Part shown: one piece after another, positions 48,478 through 59,196 of the stretch
Numbering within the stretch: the stretch's first letter is position 1
How the letters are laid out: every line of letters begins with the position of its first letter
Assembly (NCBI GenBank): GCA_025558095.1
Contig: JAIVFI010000029.1
Location: 1 to 64,000 of the forward strand
Length of the DNA: 64,000 nucleotides
Source: Hyaloraphidium curvatum
Taxonomy: Eukaryota > Monoblepharomycota > Hyaloraphidiomycetes > Hyaloraphidiales > Hyaloraphidiaceae
Reading direction: 5' to 3'
The notes under the pieces: model-generated
The model's input: the letters and a program-made list of their open reading frames with translations, nothing else
What the model was told of the DNA's origin: nothing
Databases searched by the model: none
Program-made: the position numbers and the translations under genes

Positions 48478-49492
48478 TCAAAACTCGCCGCGTTCCGTTG
48501 CTCCCGCAGCCGGACCTCCCTCCGCGACTCCGATCGCATCGTTCATGTCTATTTCGGGTCTTGATTCGAGAACCTCCTCAAGTCGATCCAATCCGCCGTT
48601 AACAAAGCAGCTGTTCATCTTCAGGTCCCAGATGTCAAGCTCCTTGAGGTTCGGCGGGAAACCGTGGTCGGCTATGATGTTCGAAAAAATGACACCAATC
48701 TCGAGCTTCGCGACCGATTCCAACCCGACCATGGCGGCGTACGTCTCCGGCTCCGTCTCGGTCTCGTCCCCATCCCTCAGTCGTCGCGAACCAAATCCCG
48801 ACCTCGCGCGGTTGGAAGGAGTTATGTTCGCAGGCATTCCAGAAAGTTTCCTGGCTGTAAATGAACCAGGAGGTGATCTTGAGCACGAGATCGGGGCCCA
48901 GGTACGCGATCACGTCAAAATCGTCGCCGCCGTCCACGTTCAGGACCAGGTCCTCGAGCTCCGTGCTGCGAGCCACTATGTTCTTCAGGAAGAGAGTGAG
49001 GTAATCGGTGGTATCAGACCAGTGCTCCAGACGCTGGAGGTAAGGAAAGTCGAAGTCCGGCTACGGGTCTCCCCTAGTCTTCCGAATGTCGTCCCATATG
49101 CAGAGGTCCTGCACGGTCTGGCCAACAGCTTTCAGAAATGCGCACAGAGCCTCTTCGGACTTGAAATGAAGTTCCGCCGACCGCAGCTTCGGTGCATTCG
49201 AGAAGAACCTCACGAAGCTCGGAACGCATTAGTCCACCCAGCAATCCAAGCCGACTCGTGCGCGACGGACGTGTCCACTCCACCCTCGTTCCTTCCAATG
49301 CTCGAGGTTGCTCACCAGGGGGCGTCTCGAATCCGAGTCGGTTTACACGAACTCTGAGAAGGCGAGCGGCGCCAGCAGCTGCAGCGTGTCCCGCGAAGCC
49401 CGCGCGCAATCCAGCTCCCAGCGGCGGGGCAGGAACTCTGCAACGCGGTAGAGGATTTCGGGCGGGAGCTCGAAGGCCGCCGGCAGCTCCAT
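48478..49492 (-). pseudogene. Broken F-box/leucine-rich gene
   Basis: The start is intact (MELPAAFELPPEILYRVAEF, then LPRRWELDCARASRDTL), closely matching the F-box genes at 40-42 kb. After LAFSEFV there is TAA, although the same frame resumes with EHWKERGWSGHVRR. A 47-nt intron from GTAAAC to CTCGAG could remove that stop but would be atypical. Further down at least two more frame changes are needed (near 49180 and 48780) to follow LRSAELHFKSEEAL, LEDLVLNVDGGDDFD and LKELDIWDLKMNS. The tail ends at 48478. Dead or misassembled; antisense to nothing else. Confidence 0.7.
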
Positions 49493-49669
49493 GGCGGTGA
49501 GTCGTCGGACATAACGCCCTGGGCATCACCGCCGTCAAATCTTTCGCACTTCCTTCCTACCCTGAACATTGGATACCATTCACTGCACTATTGCAGCCGC
49601 CTAGACGCTCATCTTCGCTCAGCCGTGCGACTAGATACTTTGCCCGAACGAGCCGCGGGCATCACCCAT

Positions 49670-50192
49670 TCAGCCACCACCCCGAGCCCGCCGGATCATC
49701 TCGCACTCGGTCGCTTTCCCCTCCCTCCTCGCGCACCTGGCTCCATGGATCCCGTACGCGCCCTTGTGGTCCGCCTTCTGGCACTCCGCCGAGCAGTACG
49801 CCACCGCCGCCGACCTGCACGCCCCGCACCGCTTGAGCCTCTCGATCCCCGCCTGCTTCGCGGACTTGCCGCACGACAGGCAGCGGAGCTTGCTCCAGAA
49901 GGCCTCCTTCGGCCCGGCCTTAGCCAGTGGCTTCTCGTGGCCCCCGATCGCCTGGAAGTTGCTTGCGAGGAAGCCGTAGCGGCGCATGGCGCTCTCTACG
50001 CGAGCCTTGGTGACCGCGGGGTCCTGCGCGCTCTTCAAATCGTCGCCCAGGATCCAGCGCCCGTCGCCGAGGGGTTCCTTGGTGAGTTCGCGTTCGAAGA
50101 TCTGCTCCAGGACTCAGTTCCATCTTCTTGGGATCGGTGACCCCGGCGTGGTGCATCGACGACATGCATCCCTGCAGCGTGTCGGCGGCTTT
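49670..50192 (-). pseudogene. Detached MYND end of the SEL1-like gene
   Basis: Immediately beyond the TAG of the SEL1-like gene the same frame continues KAADTLQGCMSSMHHAG. After one extra base near 50117 the next frame reads IFERELTKEPLGDGRW, then MRRYGFLASNFQAIGG, then a MYND finger (CLSCGK...RCGACRSAAVAYCSAECQ...GIHGARC). So the original gene probably encoded SEL1-like repeats plus a C-terminal MYND finger, now separated by an in-frame amber codon and a frameshift. Alternatively the MYND part is an independent gene whose first exon I could not place. Confidence 0.6.
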
Positions 50193-51586
50193 CTAGCCCG
50201 CGCCGGTGGCCTCGGGGGCGGTCGACCCCCTGGCCAGAGTCTCGAGCTCGCCGAGAGCCATCATCATGCCACGGGCTCCCTTGGCGCTGCCCGAGGCGAT
50301 CATTGAGTCGTAGACGCGGAACAGATCCTCGCACGGCTCTACCCGGACGCCCTGGAGCACCTTCGCGACCTGCTCCACGGGGACACCAGTGTCCTTGGCC
50401 AGCAGACGCTTCTCGTAGCCGTGCAGCTCCGACCCGCTCGCGCGATCGAGGCCCAGTCCCTCGAGGTCCGTCAGCAGCTCGTCGATGTCCTCGACCTTGT
50501 TCAGTCCCGCGAGCCGCTTCTGCATCCATTCCTGCCACTTGGCCTCGTCGCGGGGGAGCCCGTTCCCGTCGTGGAAGCTTTTGGCGATGTTGTGGGCCGC
50601 CTCGGCGTGGCCATAGTCGTAGGCCCTGAACCAGAACTCGTTGGCCTTCTTGGGATCCGAGGGCTGGCCCTTGAAGCCGCTGGTGGGAGGCGAAGATCAG
50701 ATCGGCTGCATTCCGTGACCGGCGAAGATGTCATCACGTACTTTATGATCAAAACTCCCATGTTGTGCCACGCTTCGCCGACCGTGCCGCGGTCCTCGGG
50801 GTTCTGCGAGCCAAAGTCCGCGGCTCGCCCATAAGCTGCGAACGCCTCCGCCGAAGCTTGGTCCTCCGGTATGCCGACCTCGAGGCCGAACAGGGCTGAG
50901 CCGAGCAGCGACTCCCCGACGCACATGTAGTGCCGCACCCTCGCCCTCTCCCCGGCATAGTCGGCGACGTCGACACCCGGCGGGCCGAACCCGTTGCGGG
51001 CCCTCTCTTCGCTCCGCGCGAGGACCTTGGACGACTCGCCGAGCGCCTTCAGAAACCGCCGCACGAGGCCAATAAACTCCTTGCCGTCTTGGCCCTTGGT
51101 CTGAAGGTCCTTGGAGGCCACGAGCCAGCAGTCCAGCGCCTGCTGCGAATCCTTGTTCTCGTCGGGCCCATAATCGCCGCTCTCCAGCACCCTCAGCGCC
51201 ATCTCTGTGGCCTTGAGGGCAACGTCCTTGGCCATCACGAGATCCTTGGCGATGCCCAGCCGGCCGAAGAGCGTGAAGTAGGCCAGCGTCACCGCCGAAG
51301 GCACGCGGCGGGCCTTGATCCCGGCGTCGAGCGCGGTCCTCCCGAAGCGGACGGCCTCGGGCGACGTCGGGCTGGCAGCGAGCGGAAGCACGCTGACATG
51401 GACACCAGCGGGAACTGCGGGAGCGTATCCGATGTAATGGGCCAGACCGTGGAGCTCGAAGAGGTCCGAAGGGGCGTCGGTGGAGAGCACGCCGACGCCG
51501 GCCTGGCGCACGGGAGCGGCGCACGAAGAGCAGAGCCTTTCGCGCGTGCACCGTAGGCAGCGGCGCGGCAGGACGTAGCCGGGCAT
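50193..51586 (-). CDS. SEL1/TPR-like repeat protein with N-terminal Cys pairs, two exons
   Basis: Predicted 443-aa protein. Exon 1 is 51586-50742 and exon 2 is 50679-50193, with a 62-nt phase-2 intron (GTACGT...CCAG). It starts MPGYVLPRRCLRCTRERLC with two Cys pairs (CxxC, x6, CxxC) that could bind zinc. The middle and C-terminal part is alpha-helical with SEL1-like units (AFAAYGRAADFGSQN, WFRAYDYGHAEAAHNIAK, FHDGNGLPRDEAKWQEW). SEL1 repeats scaffold protein complexes. It ends with TAG at 50195-50193, after which coding sequence appears to continue (see the MYND piece at 49670-50192), so this CDS may be the truncated product of a longer gene. A deleted relative is at 33076. Confidence 0.65.
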
Positions 51587-52021
51587 CGCGGGAGGCCGGG
51601 GTGGAGTTGTGATTGCGTGTCGGTCGTCTGGAGGAAAGCCGCTCGCCGCTCGAGTGAGCCACTCGACCTAGCCGGGGGACAATTGAAGGTCTCCCAAAGC
51701 ACCAAAGCACGAGAAATGAAGCGTTTGATGCCACATCTAAGCAACCTGGTCTTTCACAGCAGACTCCAACGTTTGCGTAACCCATCTCGAGTAGGACGTC
51801 GACATCCGCACTTCGGTTCTAGGACGCAGCTGTAGGCGCCGGATCGAAGGCCAGAATATTGAAGGCAGCCTAAAGGAGGATATTAGTGACGTGATTGGAA
51901 AGAGCGCGCTGGATGCACGCGAGGGTACAAAGCGGGTAGGGGAGTTCGTGTGTTCCGGCGAGGACGTCATGTGATCTGTCGACCTTTCGCCAACGTCTCC
52001 CGAACGAAATCCCAATTTGCA
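51587..52021. other. Divergent intergenic region, no gene seen
   Basis: Between the SEL1-like start and the seven-span relic start; presumably contained both promoters. Lower GC than coding flanks. Confidence 0.35.
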
Positions 52022-53526
52022 ATGGAAGCCGACGCCGATTTTCAGTCCGCGGAATGGCTGGCACTGTTCCCCGCGCCGGCCCCGTCTCTCCCGGCTTTCG
52101 GGGACGACGCCGCGCCGCCCGCCCCGGACGGCGCGGCGCGCGCCGCGGACCCGTTGACGGCGGACGGCATGCTGCGCGACCTCGGCGGGGCCGCGAGGAT
52201 TGCCGTGTGGCCCGCGCTGCGCGTTGGGTTCCCAGTGACGGGGTGGTTCGGCCGCTGGTTCGTCGTCGCCACGGTCGCCGTTGGAGAAGCCTTGGCGCTC
52301 GCGCTGCTCGGGCTCTCGATCCCGCTCGCGGGTGGCCAGTTCGCCGCCAAGGATATCGGAATCGGCATGGCGGCCGTCGCCTTCCTCTACGCCTCCAACT
52401 TCGGGATCTACACGGTTTCGCGCCCCATCTTTGGCACCGACTTTGCCGGGACAGGGGTCCTGGAGTCCAGCTCTCCCGGCGCCCTGTTCCGGTGGCTGCG
52501 TCTCGTTCGCGCTCCCGCCGACAAAGAGAAGGGATCGACGGGGTCGCTTTCGGCCCACGTGCCCGGCGACGAGGCATGCCCGTGCTGGAGCTGTTGCAAC
52601 TGGGTTCAGAACACCGCGGGTTTCCTTTCGATCCTGGATGCCGCGCTTTCCGTGCTGTCGGTGTCGTGTGCTCTCCTTTTGCCAACCTACACCCCGCTGG
52701 TGTCCTATAGTTCCACGTTCTGGACCACCTACCGTTCCTTCGTCGGTTCTTTGTACGTTGCGAGCGTACTTGCGTTCGACATGATGCTTCCGACGCGGGC
52801 CTTCCTTTACTGAAACATCGCCTACAGCACACTGGAGCAGCGCCTTCACTGCCGCGCTGTCAGTATCGCCATAGAAGACCTGCTGGGCCGGTTCCGAGCC
52901 GCCGCAGCCAACGGAGAGCCTCCTCCGGTGCTCAAGTCCTGGCTTTACGTGCGACTGCACTACCGCTTTGCGGCCATGTGCCGCTTCAGGCGCAGGCAGG
53001 ACTCGCTCCTTATCTCGCGTCTTCTGGGGCTTGTGCAAGTGCCCGGCATGGTCGTGTTTGTCGTTCTTTCCGTGGTTCGTGCTCCCCGACACCGCTTGGC
53101 GAAGATCCCTCACTGATTCGCCCCCTTTGGCAGGCCGTCGGCCGATGCCTAATTGCCTGGCAGCTCGTCTACCTCGCCTACTCCGCCTTCTACTTCACCT
53201 TTAACGGCATCACCCTCGCTTCCCGCAACGCCCTCATCGACGCCGTGGCAGGCGTGTACCGCGACGCGCAGCGCGATCTGCGCGCCCTGCAGCTCCGCAC
53301 CGGCGCGGGCGAGATGGCCTCCGAGATCGCACTGCACATAGGGGCCATCTCGTCCTTCCTCGAGATTTCGCACCACCGTGCGAGGCTTTTCGGGTTCGTC
53401 GTCTCGTACGGCACCGTCAGGACCATGCTGGTCACGGGCTTGACCGTCTGCGTCGCGCTCTGGACCGTGTTCCGGTCCCTCGGGGTTTTCGTAACCCTGG
53501 AGAGCTTTTGCCCCACGGGATTGTGA
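52022..53526 (+). pseudogene. Seven-span membrane protein gene, copy 2, with one in-frame TGA
   Basis: The frame is intact from ATG 52022 to a TGA at 52811-52813 (AFLY, then stop), then continues in the same frame (NIAYSTLEQRLHCRAV) to a 59-nt intron 53075-53133 and on to a final TGA at 53524-53526. Copy 1 at 35758 has a Gly codon (GGA) at the TGA position, so one G-to-T change explains it. Everything else looks functional, including the Cys cluster (EACPCWSCCNW) and the C-terminal GTVRTMLVTGLTV...GVFVTLE. Without the stop it would be about 480 aa. Options: recent nonsense allele, readthrough, or a shortened four-span product of 263 aa. Confidence 0.75.
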
Positions 53527-53840
53527 GGCCGTCTCTTCCATCAGGCAGCGTGTTAGGGTGCGAGCGGATAGGAGATTGGCACGCGACCCGCGGGCCGGTC
53601 ACTCGCCGCCGGACGCCGGCGGCCGAAGCTATTGGGCACCTGTCCTCTCATCATTACGGAGCCCGCATAGAGCCAGAAACAGTCTTTGCTCCCTTCCGCA
53701 TCCGGTGACCCTGTAGCGTCCATCGGCCTCAAAGAATACCAGCAGTCTTGGCGGCCAGGAACCCCGCCCCGCCATCGATCAGGCCGACTGCGGCCACGGA
53801 GCCGGCGGGAACCTTTCCGCGCAGGTACTAAGTCGATTGC
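53527..53840. other. Convergent intergenic region, no gene seen
   Basis: Between the 3' ends of the seven-span copy and the F-box relic. No coding signal. Confidence 0.35.
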
Positions 53841-54910
53841 TCAATCTTCCAGGAGCTCCGTCAATACCGAGAAAGCATTTTTGGATCGGCTGCGCCAGAG
53901 CTCGAGCTCACTCCCATCCCCCGATACCTCCGGATCGGCAGTGACTTGCGCGGAACCTATGCGGATTCGGAGTCCAGGACGCGAATCGAGCAGCGCACGG
54001 AGCCTCTCCAAACCGCCGGCCACGGTGTCGGCATCCAGCTTGACCCGGTCCAGGTAAAGGTCCTCGAGCAGCGGCGGCAGACCGCTCTCCGTGAGCGAGA
54101 TGGATCCCAAGGGAAGCTCCAGGGATACGACGGAAGGAAGTGCCGCGCGACGGAAGCGAGTGTCTCGGGGTCCACAATCACATAGTCATCCTCGTCCGGT
54201 TGGAAGTCCAGGCCGAAGTCCATAGCAATCTTGCGAGGTCGGAAGGCACTGGTCGAACAAAATTCAACGAAATGGTCCTGGTTCCTCAGCGTCCACGTCG
54301 TGATCTTTCCCGCGACCTCTTCGAAAAAGAAGCCGTCGAAACCGTGGAGGAAGCCCGTTTCGAGGTTGAGCGAAACCGTCTCGAGGTTGCTACTGTTGCA
54401 CACGATCCTGTGCACGATATTGTCTTTATCGTCGTAAACGTTGGACGGGAACTCCAAGCGCCGCAGGTTGGGGAACGCCATTGGCTCTTCCTCCCACTGC
54501 TCCGGACAGTTGGTGATATCGTTCACCTGCAGCGCGACGATGCTGCGGGGCAGGGCAGCCAGAACAGTCTCCAGAATGTCGCGTTCGCCCTCAAAGTATA
54601 GCTTCGCGGTCTCCAGCTTCGACGCGTTTGCGAGCACGCGGAGAACCAGACCCATGCAGTCCTCGTTGACTTCCGCCTCGAAGCGCCGCACGTGGCGGAA
54701 CCACCTGAGCCGCTCCCACAGGTCAATGCGCAACGCCCAGGGCGGCGACCGGAAGTTAGTCCTTTTGAACGCCGAGAAGGCGAGTGGGGCAAGGAGCTCG
54801 AAGGAGCTACGCGATGCGCGCGCGAACTCGAGCTGCCGCCGCCGCGGAAGGAACTCAGCGATGCGATAGATGAGCTCGGCAGGCAGTTCGGGCGCGTCTT
54901 CGTTCTCCAT
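53841..54910 (-). pseudogene. F-box/leucine-rich gene with a frameshift
   Basis: Starts MENEDAPELPAELIYRIAEF, then LPRRRQLEFARASRSSF, the same F-box family as the genes at 40-42 kb. The repeats run well (LETAKLYFEGERD, LRRLEFPSNVYDD, LETVSLNLETGF, ITTWTLRNQDHF, RPRKIAMDFGLDF) to LASVAR. There the frame changes (near 54140, by one lost or two gained bases) and resumes in another frame (VSLELPLGSIS, DRVKLDADTVAGGLERL) down to 53841. If unedited the product is a 317-aa protein with an abnormal basic end. It is probably a recently disabled gene, or a base-calling error in an intact gene. Confidence 0.7.
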
Positions 54911-55646
54911 GGCGGCGCTCGGGGGCCGAATGTCGCAGAGAAGTGGTGGGACGCAAGGCCCAAGACTTGTCTTTTGTCAGGTTTGCTTGACTCCTCGTCG
55001 GGTCCGCGGGACTCGCGTCGCTCCATATCCATCCATGACGACTTTCGCTCGGTCTCGCCGTTCGGAGAGTTGCACGCTCAAGATCTGCGTGCTGCATGCT
55101 CAAGTTCTGCGTGCTCACCCCTCTGGACGCTGGGAGCAGCGGTGCTTCCTTTCGTGAGTCACGAGCTCCATCGCGGGGCCCTCGCAGATGCTGATCAGGT
55201 TCGTTCGCTCCAGGAGCCTACCCCCGATCGAGGTCCAAATCTCCTCCCAACGACTCCCCCTTCTGTTGCGGATGGCGCGAGGGTCCGCTGAGGCCGACTA
55301 GGGCGGAGGAAGTGACGGTTGTGTCGGGGCGGTCGCGGCGAGGGATTTGGTCGGGGGCGGTATCTTTGGAGAGTGGCTCTGAGCCTTGCGACATAGTCGC
55401 CCTTGTTTGTTGTATGACAATTGGACAGTCCACTCTTGGTGACTGGATCTATAGGTCCACACCGCCCGCTCAACTCATGTCGTCCTCTCCGTTGACCCGA
55501 TCGGTCTAACTCGGACAACGTGAGGCCACGGATGCACAAGTCATAGGTAAACTCCAACCCTACGGAACTAGCTTTGCCATACCCTCGCACCCCAGCAATA
55601 CGATCCAACAGCTCGGCCGCCAAACACAGCTCGACCCCGGAAACGC
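54911..55646. other. Long intergenic gap, nothing firm
   Basis: About 740 bp between the F-box relic and the end of the FMO gene. One antisense frame (55623-55195) has a naturally reading start (ELLDRIAGVRGYGKA, EFTYDLCIRGLTLSELDRS) but degenerates into Arg/Pro low complexity and matches nothing I know. The rest holds nothing I can support. Confidence 0.35.
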
Positions 55647-57734
55647 CTATGCGGTGTCAAGGTACGGCTCGGGCAGGATCCCCTCGAGTGCGCCCTTGAT
55701 CTGCAGCGCCAAAAACTTGGAGTAGTAGCGCTGCTGGCTCGTGAACCCGCCCATGACCCAGAAGTTGTCCACGTCGCGTTGCCGCTTCCAAAGCCCGCGG
55801 ACCTCGCCCTCGGCGTCGACGCACCAGGTCGCGTCCATCCGCTTCCCGATCTCCTCCCCGCCCTTGCCGAACGCCCGCGCGGCCACGTTCCGCGCGTTCT
55901 TGTCCGAGAACCCCGTGGCCCACAGGATCGCGTCGGTCTCGATCTCGGACCCGTCGTTCATCTTGAGCCCCTTGGCGGTGTAGGCGACGGGGAACACGCC
56001 GCTCTTCACGGCGACCTTGCCCTCGGCGATCATCTCGGTGGCGCCAGGCATCTGCACGTAGTGCCCCCCCGCGCGCTCCAGCAGGTTGTGCATGATGTCG
56101 CCGCCCACGTCGACGACCTGCAGCCCCTTCTCGCGGACGCTCTTGAACCGGTCGGGCTCGGCCGAGGCGAGCTGGTAGTGCAGGCCGTTGGCCAGCTGCG
56201 CGCCGACCGAGAGCGGACCGCCCATGGTGATCTTGTCGACCACGTCGGCGGGGAGGTGGTCGTACATCCCGAAGCCCTGCGGGTGGTCCAGGCTGCGGTC
56301 GGCGCGGGCGTGTGAGCTCCCGGCGCCAAGCAAGCGAGAAAGGGTCCACGCACTACTCGGCAGGGATGATGTAGGTCGGGGCCCTCTGCACCATCGTCGT
56401 CTGCAGCCCCGCGTGGGCGCAATCCTCCATGAGGTCGAAGCCGGTGTTGGCCGACCCCACCACAACGGCCGATTTGGCGCCCTTGGCGGCGATCTCCTTG
56501 GCGTTCTTGTACCCGCTCGAGTGCAGCTCGATCCTCTTGTAGGCGCCCTTGTTCTCGAGCTCGGGCACGTACGGCTCGCGCGAGCCGATCCCCGTCGCCT
56601 GGACGAGGTGCTTGGCGCGCACGGTCTTGGGCCCGACCGGGGTGTTGATCTGCATCACCCAGCGCTTAGATCCCTCGTCCCACGTGGTCGAGGCGACGGT
56701 GGTCGACAGCATGACGTTGATTCCTAGCTGCGTGGCGAGGATCTCGACCTGGTCCGCGAGGTGGTCGCGGGTCATCATGCGGGGGACGTCCTTGGAGTAG
56801 GAGATGTAGGGTGTGTCGACGAAGCCCTTGGAGATGTGGAAGCGCATCTGGTCGTAGCTGGCGACGCGCATCAGTGGCGGCCGCCCGCGGTGGGAGTTTC
56901 GTGCTCACCGAAGGCGCCAGTTGTCGCCGTGCCTGGCGTTCTGGTCGATCACGAGGTAGTCCACACCCAACTCCTTGAGGCGCGCGCCGAGAATGATTCC
57001 CCTGCGGACCAATGGTGAGTTCCGCGAGCTATCCTGTACTCGGAGCGACCCACGAGTTGCCACCGCCGACAATGAACACGTCCGTGTCAATCTCGGCGTC
57101 CTTGCCATAGTCCTTGGGTGCTGCCTTCATCCGCTCCGGGTCCCAGCCGTGGGACGAGAAAGCCTCGAGGAAAGTGCTAAAGGTCCAAATCTTCCACCGG
57201 AAGGAGCCGTCGGCCTGCTTCTCGGGCAGCAGCATGAACATCCCGCTGCACTGCGCGTCGGGCTTGGAGGTCGCGAAGCCGCAGAAGCCGTCGATCCAGG
57301 TCTGCGGGAGGATGAGCGCATGCAGACGACCGAGGAGGCTCACGAACCAGAGTCGGCATGGCAGGAACGCAGCGCACCGTGCCCGGAATGGGCTGGAAAC
57401 CCTTGGCACCCCTCTCACCGGCCATCTTGAGCAGATTCCTGGGCGCAGCCTCCTGATAAAACGTGCGGAAATGCGCCGTGAGGGCGACGTTGTCCTTCCA
57501 GAACGATTGCTCCTTGAGGAAGCACGACGCGAGCTTGGCCTCTTCGCCCGCGGCGATGGCGGCGTCGACGGTCGCGAGCAGCTCCGAGGCAATTCTCATG
57601 GCCTCCTCGCCCGAGACTAGGCCGGCGGGGGCATCCTCCACCGCGGGGAACGGCTTGTAGATGTCCTTCCGGAGATCCGCCCTGGGCGGGTACTCTGCGT
57701 CCGCGGCCGCAACGGGCATCGTCTTGGCGGGCAT
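55647..57734 (-). CDS. Flavin-containing (Baeyer-Villiger-like) monooxygenase, five exons
   Basis: Predicted 614-aa FAD/NADPH monooxygenase. Exons 57734-57378, 57301-57054, 57001-56909, 56857-56357 and 56292-55647; introns are 51-76 nt. An N-terminal ~130-residue domain, possibly NTF2/SnoaL-like (AHFRTFYQEAAPRNLL), precedes the first Rossmann motif. That motif is created by the second splice (VFIVGGGNSG, then LGVDYLVID). The third splice gives HGDNWRLRYDQMRFH, the family pattern after the FAD fold. The NADPH motif is AVVVGSANTGFDL, and the late ATG motif is DAILWATGFSD. This layout is typical of fungal FMO/BVMO-like enzymes that oxygenate carbonyls or aromatics. A start at 57791 is also in frame. 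It is divergent from the intradiol dioxygenase, 290 bp away. Confidence 0.88.
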
Positions 57735-58024
57735 GTCGGCGACGGGACGTGCGAGCTCTCGATCAACTGCTTGTGGCGTGGTGTCTCCCAAGCTTCGCTT
57801 CGGTCGGGCACGTTCCAGAAGTCGTCCGGCCTCTCACTCGCCACCCGGTGGACCGCCGCCTTGCCCCCGCGCTGCTGTCTACCCCGCGCGACTGCACTTT
57901 GGGTTCGACGGAAAAGCGGCCGAACTCGCAGGACCGTTCTCGGCCGCGAAGCGAGCACCTCGGCCAACCGCGTCCCGAGCGGCCGCCATCTTCGCCACAC
58001 TCGCTTCCACGAATCAAACGCGCG
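57735..58024. promoter_or_regulatory. Shared divergent promoter region of FMO and dioxygenase
   Basis: 290 bp separate the start codons of two divergently transcribed oxygenase genes, so both promoters must lie here. Co-regulation is plausible but inferred; I could not identify a conserved element. Confidence 0.5.
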
Positions 58025-58994
58025 ATGCCCGACGGGGAGGCCCTTCCCACCGCCGCGGCCGCCGGCGCGAACGCGACCGCGCACTTCCGCGCCGACAAGG
58101 CCGCTGCCGGCACCGGCGCGTCGCCCGAACGCGTGTCGGCCATTGCGAAAGAGGTTCTCGCCGCCGTGCACGCCACAATCCGCAAGCACAACGTTACCTA
58201 CGATGAGGTGGGATTAAGTTCCAATGGCGATTGTGTCCGGCATCGTCTGACTGCATTGGTCACTTTCTTCGTGGCGTCGTCGCGTCCCTCGTGCTCTCTT
58301 CGCACCTGCCAACTTTCAGTACAACGCCCTCAAGGCCTGGCTCATCAGCGTCGGAGAGACGGGCGAATGGCCGCTCGCCCTGGACGTCTGGGTCGAGCAC
58401 GTCGTCGAGGAGGTCAACTATGCCCAGCGACCCGGCAGCACCGGCACCATCGAAGGCCCCTTCTACATCCCCAACGCGCCTACGCTCCCCTCCGACGCGA
58501 AGCTGCCGATGCGCGAGGGCGAAAAGGGCACCCCGCTCGTGCTCAAGGGCACGGTGACCGGCACCGACGGCAAGCCCATCCCCGGCGCCACCCTCGAGAT
58601 CTGGTCCGCCGACGCGGACGGGTACTACTCCTCCTTTGCCCCCTCCATGCCCGAGTTCAACCTCCGCGGCACCGTCTCCGCCGCCCCTGACGGAGCTTTC
58701 CGGATCCACACGATCCGGCCGGCCCCCTACCAGATCCCCACCGACGGCCCGTGCGGCGCGCTGATCCGCGCGGCCGGGTGGCACGCATGGCGACCCGCGC
58801 ACCTGCACCTCAAGGTGCACGCGCCTGGATACGGGGCGCTGACGACGCAGCTGTACTTCCCGGGGGACCCGCATAACGGTGACGACGTGGCGTCGGCCGT
58901 CAAGCCCGCGCTGATGCTCGACCCGAAGCCGGCCAAGGTGGACGGCGGGGAGGGGCTGGAGGCGCTGTACGATTTCGTGCTGCAGAAGCTGTAG
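58025..58994 (+). CDS. Intradiol ring-cleavage dioxygenase, two exons
   Basis: Predicted 285-aa non-haem Fe(III) dioxygenase that opens catechol- or hydroxyquinol-type rings between the two hydroxyls, giving muconates. Exon 1 is 58025-58207 and exon 2 is 58320-58994; the 112-nt phase-0 intron splits an N-terminal helix (TYDE joined to YNALKAWLISVG). The N-terminal helical linker is followed by the family strand TIEGPFYIPNAP and the core GKPIPGATLEIWSADADGYY. Iron ligands are visible: Tyr in DGYYSS, Tyr in APYQIPTDGP, and two His in RPAHLHLKVHA. Length and order match catechol 1,2-dioxygenase/hydroxyquinol dioxygenase rather than protocatechuate dioxygenase. The adjacent FMO and nearby P450 and oxidase genes are compatible with aromatic catabolism. 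Confidence 0.9.
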
Positions 58995-59196
58995 CGGGGT
59001 CTTGGACTTTGACTTGGCTCGCTGGTCATGTTCGTGTGAAGGCAAAGCAGGCAATCTATGGTGGAATCTTTGCTGCAACCTCATCGGTGAAGGGCCCGTC
59101 CCTCAAGCCGCCACTCCATCATCCTGGTCGCCTCCCCGCTTGTCCGACGAAGTATCACCTTTCTCCGACTCGGCAAACTCGTTGCCCAGCAAAACC
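58995..59196. other. Convergent spacer
   Basis: Between the 3' ends of the dioxygenase and the Popeye-like gene. No gene seen. Confidence 0.3.

Noticed and set aside
10338-52813. Reassigned TAG or TGA codons in this organism
   Set aside because: TGA and TAG both end well-conserved genes here (for example the reductase, P450, MDR, 2OG oxygenase), so a general reassignment is not supported.
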